Below are positions 1 through 9,118 of a stretch of DNA of 47,505 bases, piece by piece. The notes under the pieces are model-generated. The model did not search any database. It saw only the letters and a list, made by a program, of their open reading frames with translations, and was not told where the DNA came from. The position numbers and the translations under genes were made by a program. The DNA is from Phascolarctobacterium sp. (GTDB lineage: Bacteria; Bacillota; Negativicutes; Acidaminococcales; Acidaminococcaceae). The DNA lies in assembly GCA_017452325.1 (NCBI GenBank), contig JAFTMR010000014.1, positions 1-47,505 of the forward strand. Direction: 5' to 3'. Positions within the stretch are counted from its first letter, which is position 1, and each line of letters begins with the position of its first letter.

Positions 1-321
1 ACGAACACGCAATATCGGCTTAGCAACTCCCATCGATTTAAACAACGGATATAATTGCTCTACAACCTCAACCAAAACACTTTGGTTATTAATCGGCTTA
101 TACTCTTTTGTTTCGCGTTGTTGTACTCTTTCGATAGCATCAAATATGAACTGCGCCTTGCTTAACACAAAAGCATCAATTTTAGCAACACGCACCAACC
201 TATTGGCAGAAACATACACGCTAGCATCCGAACGCACTCGCAAATTAATGTTCTTCACGTTTTTACGTTCTAGTTCGTAAACTATATTCAGATTTTGGAA
301 TTGAATGGTACGTATGGACAT
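1..321 (-). CDS. YgjP-like metal-dependent hydrolase (M48/DUF45), 5' part only
   Basis: Only the first 107 codons are in the window; the gene continues past base 1, so the HExxH zinc motif expected further on cannot be checked. The visible part reads MSIRTIQFQNLNIVYELERK, followed by a segment of the type NLRVRSDASVYVSAN and later LSKAQFIFDA. This resembles the N-terminal beta-rich domain of YgjP/SprT-like proteins (a polypeptide YELxRKxxKNxxLRVRxDxxVxVSAP followed by 'F...KxxWI'). ATG at 321 has an AGGA seven bases upstream and sits 9 nt after the stop of the methyltransferase gene, so it is probably the last visible gene of the DpnII operon. YgjP-like genes are often found beside restriction systems; their role there is not established. 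The family call is fairly sure, the function is not. Confidence 0.7.
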   Translation of the reverse strand, partial: MSIRTIQFQNLNIVYELERKNVKNINLRVRSDASVYVSANRLVRVAKIDAFVLSKAQFIFDAIERVQQRETKEYKPINNQSVLVEVVEQLYPLFKSMGVAKPILRVR

Positions 322-330
322 AAAATAATC

Positions 331-1080
331 CTACTTTCTAAAAACAAATAAATACTCATGCGCCAACAAAAGAAAATTATATTTCACGCTATTAGTTTTC
401 CAAAATCCTGTTGCTTTGCAGTTATGTTGTTCTTTTATAATGATCTCTTTTGTTTTAAACCCAACAGATTCAAAAATTTTCATCACTTCAAAACTCATTG
501 GTATAACATGTCCCTTTTGTCTTGTATCACCCATTAAGATTGCACAGAATTTACCTTTTTTAAGAACTCTATAACTTTCTTCTGCAACCTTCTCCATTTC
601 AACAAGAAACTCTTTTACTTTTAATCTAGATAAATCTTCTTCAATGTCTTCGCTATATTCAATAATATTTGCATATGGAGGGTGAGTACAAATCAAATCA
701 ATGCTTTCATTTTGGATAAAATATAAATTTCTTGCGTCACCTTTACGAATGTAAACTTTACCTTTTGCTTCTTCAATCTCAAAGTCTGTTCTTTCTTTAC
801 ATCTATCCAAAGCAATATCATTGACATCTACACCGATAATATTACGACTAAGAAGTTTTGCTTCAACAAGAGTAGTACCTCCACCAGCAAATTGGTCTAA
901 AACTAAATCTCCCTCTTGTGAATAACGCAATAAAATATTTCTAGGAATATAAGGAGACCAATTACCACGCCATTTTGCATCATGAGTTGCCCAATCACCA
1001 CGTTTTGGAAAACTCCATACAGTATTCATTTCTAATTCAAAATCATCTGGTTGCCATTTTATGATTTTTCTAGGCATCAT
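331..1080 (-). CDS. DNA amino-methyltransferase (N6-adenine/N4-cytosine), second MTase of the DpnII operon
   Basis: A 249-residue SAM-dependent DNA methyltransferase. Motif I is FAGGGTT (residues about 64-70), followed by an acidic SAM-ribose motif at IGVDVN. The catalytic motif IV is THPPY (about 132-136), a variant of the (D/N/S)PP(Y/W) motif of amino-methyltransferases. Motif I precedes motif IV, so the order differs from DpnA of Streptococcus, which is a beta-class enzyme with motif IV first. The start ATG overlaps the stop of the endonuclease gene (ATGA) and has GAGG seven bases upstream, which indicates translational coupling. By analogy with DpnII/MboI systems, which carry two methyltransferases, this one may protect GATC in single-stranded or otherwise poorly modified DNA. 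Its target is not visible from sequence. Confidence 0.82.
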   Translation of the reverse strand: MMPRKIIKWQPDDFELEMNTVWSFPKRGDWATHDAKWRGNWSPYIPRNILLRYSQEGDLVLDQFAGGGTTLVEAKLLSRNIIGVDVNDIALDRCKERTDFEIEEAKGKVYIRKGDARNLYFIQNESIDLICTHPPYANIIEYSEDIEEDLSRLKVKEFLVEMEKVAEESYRVLKKGKFCAILMGDTRQKGHVIPMSFEVMKIFESVGFKTKEIIIKEQHNCKATGFWKTNSVKYNFLLLAHEYLFVFRK

Positions 1081-1940
1081 TTGATAACCTCTTCGAGTAC
1101 ACCATTTTCTAAATCTTTGATATTGTAAAGATGTTCCAAAACATTAAAAACTTCTTCTAAATTATTACGCGACGGCTTCCAGCCTTTGCCATCCGTAAAC
1201 CAAAGAAATTTAAATCCTTTAATGTTCTTTACCTCTGTAGAAATTAACTTATAGTTACCTGCTGTTTCATTTGGTTTTGAACCTTGAGCATTATAAAAGT
1301 TAGTTTCAATACCATAAATCATTGAGTCTGTTTTTATAACAAAATCAAATTTTTTCTCCGTTTTTCCTGTATTAGTCATAGCGGATAAATCAATGCCCCA
1401 AAGTTCACAAATTTTTGAACGCTCCATTTCTTTAAAATACGTTTTATTTTTAACAAATCCAGCTTTACATATAAAACTTTCAACCAAATCCTCCATAGCA
1501 TCTCCTGTACGTGATTTTCTACCATTAGTATCCATTCCTACTTCTACACCAGTAACATAATCTACTAATGAATGGATCATATGATTTTGGAGCAAATCAA
1601 AAAGACCCGTTTTCTCCATAAACATTGCGTATTCTTCAATAGTATAATTCGTTTTTAGAAAATTGAATTTGTATTTCTGTTCAGCATCATTTATTATAAT
1701 TTCTTTTTCACGCTTAGCAATAAGTATAGGGATAACTCTAAGAACATTAGGATATTTAGAAGTTATACGTATAAATTCTTCTCTAATGTTTTCTTCACCT
1801 ATTAAACCGTTTAATAAATTCAATTCATCTTTTATCTGGTTAATATTTCGGTAGACCTTATCAAAATTAGTATAATATTTCCATGTAGCTATCGTGTCGG
1901 TAAAACTGGAAAACCATTCATTAAAATCTCTTTTTTTCAT
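1077..1940 (-). CDS. dpnII: Type II restriction endonuclease, DpnII family (predicted GATC)
   Basis: A 287-residue protein with long collinear resemblance to Streptococcus pneumoniae DpnII. Shared segments include an NFDEWL-type start (here RDFNEWFSSF), LLQNHMIHSLVDYVTGVEVG, MDTNGRKSRTGDAMEDLV, and FDFVIKTDSMIYGIETNFY. Family knowledge: DpnII/MboI enzymes cut unmethylated GATC and have a PD-(D/E)xK core; the FDFVI...IETNFY segment is the likely catalytic region. I place the start at ATG 1940 because GAGGAG lies seven bases upstream and the product then begins MKKRDF, like DpnII. An in-frame TTG at 1955 has no comparable site. The gene is coupled by 4-nt overlap to the downstream methyltransferase and sits 12 nt after the Dam stop. 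The cleavage specificity is inferred from homology only. Confidence 0.9.
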   Translation of the reverse strand: MKKRDFNEWFSSFTDTIATWKYYTNFDKVYRNINQIKDELNLLNGLIGEENIREEFIRITSKYPNVLRVIPILIAKREKEIIINDAEQKYKFNFLKTNYTIEEYAMFMEKTGLFDLLQNHMIHSLVDYVTGVEVGMDTNGRKSRTGDAMEDLVESFICKAGFVKNKTYFKEMERSKICELWGIDLSAMTNTGKTEKKFDFVIKTDSMIYGIETNFYNAQGSKPNETAGNYKLISTEVKNIKGFKFLWFTDGKGWKPSRNNLEEVFNVLEHLYNIKDLENGVLEEVIK

Positions 1941-1951
1941 GCTATTACTCC

Positions 1952-3019
1952 TCAAAAATTGGAAATCAACAACTCTTTAATCTTTCCTCTACCAGAACTT
2001 TTACTATTTATCATACGAGAAGCTTCTATCCTCTTGATATTGTAGTTAGCATATAAGTCATCAAAAAAATTATCTTCTTCATTATGATTTTTAGGATCGG
2101 AATTACTCAACAAAATTTTTGCTTTTCTTTCATTAAGCATATTGATATACTCTGCAAGTTCTTCTTGATTGCAATCTGTAAAAACTACTTCATTATAAGA
2201 TGTGAAAGCAGAAGTAGCATTTAACGGACGATAAGGAGGATCAAAATAAACGAAAGTATTCTCATCTATAAAGTCAATAGATTCTTTGTAATCTCCACAA
2301 ACAATCTTTACGTTCTGCAACTTTTGAGAAATCAACTGCAAATTTTCAGCATCGCAAATCAAAGGATTTTTATATGCTCCCATAGGAACATTAAAGCCAC
2401 CTTTACTATTTACCCTATACAACCCATTGAAGCAGGTCTTGTTCAAAAATATAAATAAAGCAGCCAACGCAACACTCATTGAATTAGATTTATCTTGTTT
2501 TAAATCATTGAACAATTCCCTTTTATTGTAATAATATATTTTTCTATCTTCTGTTGATAACGGAATAAATTCCTTTTGCATTGATTCTAATAGGTTTATT
2601 AATTCTTCTACATTATCACGAACAACAATAAAACTATTTACCAATTCCTGGTTTATGTCAGCAATCATAATTTCATCTAAATCATAATTAGCCAAGATTT
2701 CAAAAAGAACTGCACCGCCACCAACAAAAGGCTCTGCATATTTTCTGATAGTTTCACCGAAGCCATTAGGGAAATTTTCTTTTATAATATCTAGAATTTG
2801 TCCCTTGCCACCAGCCCATTTAACAAAAGGCTTAATCTTTTTGTTTTCAAAATAACGCAAACTTCTTGCATCTTGGGGCTTCTCCGCATCTTTAGGAATA
2901 AGCCACATATTTCCAAGCATCTCTGCATTCTCAATTCTATTTTCAGCACACAAGACAGCTACCCTGCGTTGAGAAATATTCCATTTCTCAGCAGCTTCTT
3001 TTGCGGTCATATATTTCAT
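1952..3019 (-). CDS. dpnM: Dam-type DNA adenine methyltransferase with N-terminal HTH domain
   Basis: A 355-residue alpha-class N6-adenine methyltransferase that should modify GATC and protect the host from the neighbouring DpnII enzyme. Motif X/I is FVKWAGGKGQ with PFVGGGAVLFE; motif IV is YFDPPYRPL; and TCFNGLYRVN is a Dam-family signature. The first about 60 residues (MTAKEAAEKWNISQRRV ... MWLIPKDAEKP) are not part of DpnM. They form a small excisionase/MerR-like helix-turn-helix of a type common as stand-alone proteins in Clostridia. ATG 3019 is preceded by GGAGGTG with a 6-nt gap; an upstream in-frame start at 3070 lacks a site and would lie inside the promoter. It is the first gene of the R-M operon. 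The HTH may give autoregulation of the operon; that is inference. Confidence 0.9.
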   Translation of the reverse strand: MKYMTAKEAAEKWNISQRRVAVLCAENRIENAEMLGNMWLIPKDAEKPQDARSLRYFENKKIKPFVKWAGGKGQILDIIKENFPNGFGETIRKYAEPFVGGGAVLFEILANYDLDEIMIADINQELVNSFIVVRDNVEELINLLESMQKEFIPLSTEDRKIYYYNKRELFNDLKQDKSNSMSVALAALFIFLNKTCFNGLYRVNSKGGFNVPMGAYKNPLICDAENLQLISQKLQNVKIVCGDYKESIDFIDENTFVYFDPPYRPLNATSAFTSYNEVVFTDCNQEELAEYINMLNERKAKILLSNSDPKNHNEEDNFFDDLYANYNIKRIEASRMINSKSSGRGKIKELLISNF

Positions 3020-3041
3020 TGCAAACACCTCCGTTAATAAA

Positions 3042-3070
3042 ATTATATTCCAAACCTCGAATAATAGCAA
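3042..3070 (-). promoter_or_regulatory. SigA-type promoter of the DpnII operon
   Basis: On the minus strand, TTGCTA (3065-3070), a 17-nt spacer and TATAAT (3042-3047) lie just upstream of the dam ribosome site. The leader would be only about 15-20 nt. The promoter is separated from the ATPase gene by a terminator. Confidence 0.65.
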
Positions 3071-3087
3071 ACAGAAATTTTAGACAT

Positions 3088-3124
3088 AAAAAATCCACCC
3101 CATATATTTAAGTTTCTGGGGTGG
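3088..3124 (-). terminator. Rho-independent terminator of the ATPase gene
   Basis: A 7-bp perfect GC-rich stem (CCACCCC at 3118-3124 on the minus strand pairing with GGGGTGG at 3095-3101) is followed on the minus strand by A and six T residues. It ends transcription 20 nt past the stop of the ATPase gene. Confidence 0.85.
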
Positions 3125-3142
3125 AACTATAGTAATATAAAA

Positions 3143-4672
3143 TCAATTAATTGTCTCTAAAAAATTCCTCATTAATTCTATCGACTCCTTAAGTTCAACT
3201 TGCGAAAATCTATCATTGAGCGTATTTTCAGGATGATGAATTTGGTGCCTAATGTACTCTGTAAGAGTTATTTCCATATTACTAACATTTCCATTCCTTA
3301 ATATTTTTTTATAAATTCGTTTATCTTTTTCAAGCTCATAATCAGCTTTTAAATCCATCGACTCAATTTGCGAATAAAGTTCATTATGATACTCCTCAGT
3401 AACGTCACCAAAAGCTACATAATTTACCTCATTAAGAGAAGGATACTTCAAACGCCCAGGATCAATATTTTCAACTTTCATATTACCATTAACATCCGTA
3501 GCAACTAGTCTCAAATTTTCAAACGCCAATTTCTTAACTATATTAGAACTGTGAGTAGTTATAATAACTTGCGTATTTTCTTGCTCAGATAATTCTTTAA
3601 ATGCATTTATAAGAATACTTTGATGTTCTATATGCTGAGATGTCTCTGGTTCTTCAATAGCATAAATGATACTATTATTAGCTCCTTCAATTCTCCGTTC
3701 TGCTTCAGCTCTAAAAAAATTTAACAAGACTAGCCTTTTTACGCCACTTCCTCTCTTGTTAATAGGAATACCTGCATCACCTGCTATAGATACATTTTTG
3801 AACACATCCTGCCATTTTAGATTTTGAGAAGATGGTATAACAGGATTTAAGCTTTCTGCAATCTCTGGATTCATCTCTCTAATCTTTGCTAAAGTTCTAG
3901 TAGAAACCTCTGATAGTTTTTCAAGTACAATATTCGAGATATGTTCTAAATCTTCTTGTATAGACTCATCGCTCAGTATCTGCTTAACAGCTTCTTTAAG
4001 AGGATCTTGAATCTCATCATCACTATCAGTATTTTTCCTATCTGATTGAAACAAAGAAAATATCGGTAAATATTTTATTAATCTTTCCCATATTTTCTTA
4101 GCATCCTCTTTCGATGCATCTATTTCAATCTCCGCTAAGTTTAAATCGTTTTCATAATATTTCCATATAGCTTTTCTCATCACTGAATTAACAGCTAAAT
4201 TTTCGCACTCTATACTATTACTACTAATTATTTTCCTTAGTTCTGTATTTTTCTTCAATAGCAAATCTGAACAAACTTCATTGGTAGGATGCAGTGCTCT
4301 GAGATATACTTTTGGCGAACCACCATTATTAAATTTTTTCACAATTTCTAATTCACTTTTCCTATTAAGCATATACTCTGATTCCAAATCAGTTTCTATA
4401 GTAGAATCAATTATTATGCTGTTCGGCAAATCATCAAAACAAGCTGTAATTACAGTTTCAGTATCACCATTTTCTCTTTCATTTACATTAACATCATTCT
4501 TATCTATTTTCACTACACCTTTTCCATCATTAAAGAAAATATCCAATGCTTCTAAAATTGTTGATTTGCCAGCATCATTTCTGCCCACAAACGCTGTTAA
4601 GTCATCAAAATCAATTTTAATCTCTTGAGAATAACGTCTGAAATTCTTTAGTTTTAAACAACTAATTTTCAT
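3143..4672 (-). CDS. ABC/AAA-type ATPase with C-terminal HEPN-like motif (putative defence protein)
   Basis: A 509-residue SMC/OLD-like ABC ATPase. Walker A is GRNDAGKST (about 30-38), directly after an LKLKNFRRY start typical of RecF/OLD ATPases. A helical insert follows. The signature-like KRGSGVKRL is near 307-315, Walker B is IIYAIEEPE (336-342), and the H-loop is TTHSS (about 373-377). There is no TOPRIM domain after the ATPase core, so it is not a full OLD/GajA nuclease. The last about 95 residues look helical and contain YIRHQIHHPEN (R475-x4-H480), matching the R[N/D/H]xxxH ribonuclease motif of HEPN domains. ATG 4672 has GGAGG seven bases upstream; a TTG one codon earlier is less well spaced. 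It lies between groEL and the DpnII operon on the same strand. Defence or toxin function is inferred. Confidence 0.75.
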   Translation of the reverse strand: MKISCLKLKNFRRYSQEIKIDFDDLTAFVGRNDAGKSTILEALDIFFNDGKGVVKIDKNDVNVNERENGDTETVITACFDDLPNSIIIDSTIETDLESEYMLNRKSELEIVKKFNNGGSPKVYLRALHPTNEVCSDLLLKKNTELRKIISSNSIECENLAVNSVMRKAIWKYYENDLNLAEIEIDASKEDAKKIWERLIKYLPIFSLFQSDRKNTDSDDEIQDPLKEAVKQILSDESIQEDLEHISNIVLEKLSEVSTRTLAKIREMNPEIAESLNPVIPSSQNLKWQDVFKNVSIAGDAGIPINKRGSGVKRLVLLNFFRAEAERRIEGANNSIIYAIEEPETSQHIEHQSILINAFKELSEQENTQVIITTHSSNIVKKLAFENLRLVATDVNGNMKVENIDPGRLKYPSLNEVNYVAFGDVTEEYHNELYSQIESMDLKADYELEKDKRIYKKILRNGNVSNMEITLTEYIRHQIHHPENTLNDRFSQVELKESIELMRNFLETIN

Positions 4673-4706
4673 CAAAATACCTCCAAATCCTAAACTTTCT
4701 AACTAC

Positions 4707-4739
4707 AAAAGCCCCCACAGAAATTCTGCAAGGGCTTTA
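4707..4739 (-). terminator. Terminator of the groES-groEL operon
   Basis: A 13-bp stem (AAAGCCCTTGCAG on the minus strand against CTGTGGGGGCTTT, with G-U pairs) and a short T run lie about 55 nt after the groEL stop. Confidence 0.75.
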
Positions 4740-4792
4740 AATTTTCAAACTACATTTTTAGGTTTAAATTTTAATGAATCGTTTTTAGTAGC

Positions 4793-6430
<1,638 letters not shown>

Positions 6431-6445
6431 CTATCTTTAGGTTAA

Positions 6446-6736
6446 TTATTTTTCGATTACTGCGAGAATGTCGCGTTCGCTAAGAATCAAATATTCTTTG
6501 CCTTCCAATTTAACTTCGGTGCCGCTGTATTTCGCAAATACAACTTCTTCACCAACTTTAACTTCGGGAACCACGCGGGTACCGTTTTCGGTAACCTTGC
6601 CTGCGCCAACTGCAATTACCTTACCGGTTTGCGGTTTTTCTTTAGCAGCGGTGTCCGGCAGAAAAATTCCGCTAGCAGTTTTTTCTTCTTTAGTAACAAC
6701 TTCTACAACTACGTGGTCATACAACGGTTTCAACAT
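6446..6736 (-). CDS. groES: Co-chaperonin GroES (Cpn10)
   Basis: A 96-residue GroES of normal length that caps the GroEL ring. It begins [14 protein letters not shown] and contains the mobile loop ([16 protein letters not shown]), the roof loop region and the end [15 protein letters not shown]. The start has AAAGGGG upstream. It is the first gene of the groESL operon, expressed from a SigA-type promoter overlapped downstream by CIRCE, so HrcA repression and heat induction are expected. Confidence 0.98.
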   Translation of the reverse strand: MLKPLYDHVVVEVVTKEEKTASGIFLPDTAAKEKPQTGKVIAVGAGKVTENGTRVVPEVKVGEEVVFAKYSGTEVKLEGKEYLILSERDILAVIEK

Positions 6737-6792
6737 CTTTGATAACCCCTTTCGTGAAATATATTAATAAAATTTTTTATCATTAAAATTTA

Positions 6793-6819
6793 TTAGCACT
6801 CTAGTCATCGGAGTGCTAA
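6793..6819 (-). promoter_or_regulatory. CIRCE operator (HrcA-binding inverted repeat)
   Basis: TTAGCACTC (6793-6801), nine bases, then GAGTGCTAA (6811-6819): an exact match to the canonical CIRCE consensus. It lies between the promoter and the groES start, the usual position for HrcA repression. Confidence 0.97.
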
Positions 6820-6830
6820 CTGCAATTATT

Positions 6831-6858
6831 ATTATACTGAAAGCCAAATAAATTGCAA
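6831..6858 (-). promoter_or_regulatory. groES-groEL promoter
   Basis: Minus-strand TTGCAA (6853-6858), 16-nt spacer, TATAAT (6831-6836). CIRCE begins about 12 nt downstream of the -10, so transcription would start at the edge of the operator. Confidence 0.8.
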
Positions 6859-6910
6859 TACTCTTTCGTAGATTTTTTACACTTTATTCAAAAATTGTGC
6901 TTCGTTAACA

Positions 6911-6959
6911 TAAAAATACGCTTCACTAATCAAAAAACCGATTAACGAAGCGTGTTTTT
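6911..6959 (-). terminator. Bidirectional-looking terminator after the ANTAR regulator gene
   Basis: Arms ACGCTTCACTAATC (6918-6931) and GATTAACGAAGCGT (6940-6953) pair with one or two mismatches around an A/T loop, with T runs on both strands. It lies about 27 nt beyond the stop of the minus-strand ANTAR gene. Confidence 0.75.
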
Positions 6960-6979
6960 GTGTTTTGGAACTCTATTTT

Positions 6980-7936
6980 TTACTTTGCACTTGCAATTAC
7001 TCTTTCAGCAAGTTCTTTCAAAGAAATGCGCTTAACCATACTAAACTGTTGCAATTTACGATAAGCTTCCTGTTCCGTCAAGCCATGCGCTGCCATCAAG
7101 ATACCCTTCGCCTTCTCCAAAAGCTTACGAATCTCCAAACTCTCCTTCAAATCTGCCAGTTCTGCATTCAAAGCTTCAAGTTCTTCTTCTTTCTTACGCA
7201 GTTCTGTAATATCTTGCAAGATGACAATGGCACTGCCTGCCTTCGCCTTGGGAACCACAGGCAACACCCGCAGGGCGAGTAACATTCCATGAGAAGTAAA
7301 CTCTTTACCTCCCGCAACGCCGGTGTCGATAACCATACCTACTAGAGGCCAGTTAATTTCCAAATGATTAGTACGCTTACCAAGCAAATCGCCTATGCCC
7401 ATAACTTGGAATAAATGCTTGGCTTCATTGTTAGCTGCCGTAATCACCTTGTCCACGTTAACAACCAGCAAGCCATCTGCCGCAGTAAGCCGCTTGTAAT
7501 TGGAGTCCTTATCAACAGGTTTGGTCAAATTCAAAAGCAGCTCTACCGTTTCGCGTATAATCACTTCATCCGGATCAAGGGTATCAAAGCTTAACGCTCC
7601 GTAACATTTACCACGTACGTCACGCAAGGGATAAACCCAAAAGCTATTGAACACACCCAATTCCAGCTCGCGCATCCCACGTAAGGGAATGTTATTTTGC
7701 AAGGTTCGATGCACCAATGGCTCTTCCACCACGCGCACCTTACGACCGGTCAAATCAGGTTGCGCCTTGCCCAATTGAGTCAAAGGCTGCACCTGTTTCA
7801 AAACTTGTAAAAATCTTTTATCACTATCCAACAAGTAAACAGTTACTCTGGCGTGAGCAATATCCGCCGCCAATTCTAACCCTGACAGCATAGTTTGTAA
7901 AGTATTCTTTTGTTCCGCTGTCAAAGTGCTTAACAT
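6980..7936 (-). CDS. GAF-like/PAS/ANTAR RNA-binding antitermination regulator
   Basis: A 318-residue soluble protein. Residues about 10-145 form a GAF-like sensor of the histidine-kinase N-terminal type. Residues about 150-245 look like PAS (DGLLVVNVDKVITAANNEA ... AIVILQDITELRKKEEE). After a coiled-coil linker, the last about 55 residues are an ANTAR domain (LLEKAKGILMAAHGLTEQEA ... RISLKELAERVI). Family knowledge: ANTAR domains bind paired hexaloop hairpins in nascent RNA and prevent termination, as in EutV, NasR and AmiR. There is no kinase domain and no receiver domain, so the signal is probably sensed directly by the GAF/PAS part. It is monocistronic by its own terminator. The region upstream carries a cluster of DnaA-box-like 9-mers. 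Its RNA targets were not identified in the window. Confidence 0.88.
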   Translation of the reverse strand: MLSTLTAEQKNTLQTMLSGLELAADIAHARVTVYLLDSDKRFLQVLKQVQPLTQLGKAQPDLTGRKVRVVEEPLVHRTLQNNIPLRGMRELELGVFNSFWVYPLRDVRGKCYGALSFDTLDPDEVIIRETVELLLNLTKPVDKDSNYKRLTAADGLLVVNVDKVITAANNEAKHLFQVMGIGDLLGKRTNHLEINWPLVGMVIDTGVAGGKEFTSHGMLLALRVLPVVPKAKAGSAIVILQDITELRKKEEELEALNAELADLKESLEIRKLLEKAKGILMAAHGLTEQEAYRKLQQFSMVKRISLKELAERVIASAK

Positions 7937-7996
7937 GTTTTTCTCCTCGTCAAATTTTATGTCTTTTCCCCACTCTAGATAGGATAATCCACGTAC

Positions 7997-8090
7997 TTAT
8001 CCACATTATCCACAAGGTTATACACAGGAATTGTGGCGAAATTACGTGCTTTTCTATGAACTATCCACATTATCCACAGAGTTATGCACC
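7997..8090 (+). promoter_or_regulatory. Cluster of six DnaA-box-like 9-mers in two triplets
   Basis: All on the plus strand. TTATCCACA at 7997-8005, TTATCCACA at 8006-8014 and TTATACACA at 8018-8026 form the first triplet. CTATCCACA at 8061-8069, TTATCCACA at 8070-8078 and TTATGCACC at 8082-8090 form the second. Three are perfect matches to the DnaA-box consensus. Both triplets have start-to-start spacings of 9 and 12 nt, and the triplets are 64 nt apart. The cluster fills the intergenic space between tsaD and the ANTAR regulator gene, upstream of the latter. DnaA binding is inferred from the consensus match. Confidence 0.75.
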
Positions 8091-8104
8091 GAATGTACTC
8101 GTGT

Positions 8105-9118
8105 TTATCCCAATTTAAGAGATGGAACTGCGTTCAAATCCAGTGGACTTTCCATACCAGCCTGATACATAAAATAACCGCGGCAAGCAATCATAACCGC
8201 ATTGTCAGTACACAAAATCGGTGTTGGATGTACCAGTTCAGCGCCAACCTTTTGCACAGCCTCAGCCAAGGTTGTTTGCAGTGTTTTATTGGCAGATACA
8301 CCACCTGCGAGAACAATTTTCTTCAAGCCAGTGTCCTTCATGGCGCGCACTGCCTTTTGCACCAAAGCATTTACCACTGCGTATTGGAAGGAAGCCGCTA
8401 CGTCAGAACGATTGATTTCACGTTTAGCTTGTTCTTGGTTGTGCAAGTAGTTGATAACCGCAGATTTTAAACCGCTAAAACTAAATTCATAGGGAGCGTC
8501 CAGCTTCGCCACAGGGAACTCAATAGCGTGAGGATTACCGCCAATGGCAAGCTTTTCAATTTCCGGACCACCGGGATAGGGCAAGCCCATCACGCGTGCA
8601 ATTTTATCGAAGGCTTCACCCGCAGCATCGTCGCGAGTTTGACCTAACATTTCAAAACTATTGTAACCTGTAACTTTAAGAAGCGCAGTGTGACCGCCAC
8701 TTACAACCAACGCCATAAAGGGAGGTTCCAGTTCCGGATCAGTCAGGAAGTTAGCAAAAACATGACCTTCCAGATGGTTAACACCAATCAAAGGCTTATC
8801 AGTTGCCCAAGCCAAGGACTTCGCCGCAGATAGACCTACCAAAAGGGCACCCACTAAGCCAGGGCCATAGGTTACAGCCACAGCATCAATGTCTTTCAAG
8901 GATACATTGGCTTGCTGTAAAGCTTCGTCGATTACAGGCATAATGTTTTCGATATGCTTACGAGAAGCAATCTCCGGCACTACGCCGCCAAATTTGCGAT
9001 GAATAACGATTTGGGAAGAAATGATATTACTCAAAACCTCACGTCCGTTTTTCACTACCGCAGCAGCAGTTTCATCACAGCTGCTTTCAATACCTAAAAT
9101 ATATACATCTTTACTCAT
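8105..9118 (-). CDS. tsaD: tRNA N6-adenosine threonylcarbamoyltransferase TsaD
   Basis: A 337-residue Kae1/TsaD protein. It transfers the threonylcarbamoyl group to A37 of ANN-decoding tRNAs (t6A). Visible signatures are [16 protein letters not shown] at the N-terminus, the phosphate-loop region, the metal-binding HLEGH at about residue 113-117, VVSGGHTAL, and the C-terminal [13 protein letters not shown]. It is the last gene of tsaE-tsaB-rimI-tsaD; its start overlaps the rimI stop by 8 nt. TsaB and TsaE from the same operon are its obligate partners in bacteria. Confidence 0.98.
   Translation of the reverse strand: MSKDVYILGIESSCDETAAAVVKNGREVLSNIISSQIVIHRKFGGVVPEIASRKHIENIMPVIDEALQQANVSLKDIDAVAVTYGPGLVGALLVGLSAAKSLAWATDKPLIGVNHLEGHVFANFLTDPELEPPFMALVVSGGHTALLKVTGYNSFEMLGQTRDDAAGEAFDKIARVMGLPYPGGPEIEKLAIGGNPHAIEFPVAKLDAPYEFSFSGLKSAVINYLHNQEQAKREINRSDVAASFQYAVVNALVQKAVRAMKDTGLKKIVLAGGVSANKTLQTTLAEAVQKVGAELVHPTPILCTDNAVMIACRGYFMYQAGMESPLDLNAVPSLKLG

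Noticed and set aside
1-321. Linking the left-edge YgjP-like gene to hsdR at the right edge
   Set aside because: They are 44 kb apart in the window; spacing and ribosome site tie the YgjP-like gene to the DpnII operon instead.
3143-4672. Calling the ATPase a Gabija GajA or OLD nuclease
   Set aside because: No TOPRIM domain follows the ATPase core and no UvrD-like GajB gene is adjacent.
7937-8104. The DnaA-box cluster as the chromosomal origin
   Set aside because: No dnaA, dnaN or other origin-linked genes and no strong AT-rich unwinding region nearby; a titration or regulatory site fits better on the evidence seen.
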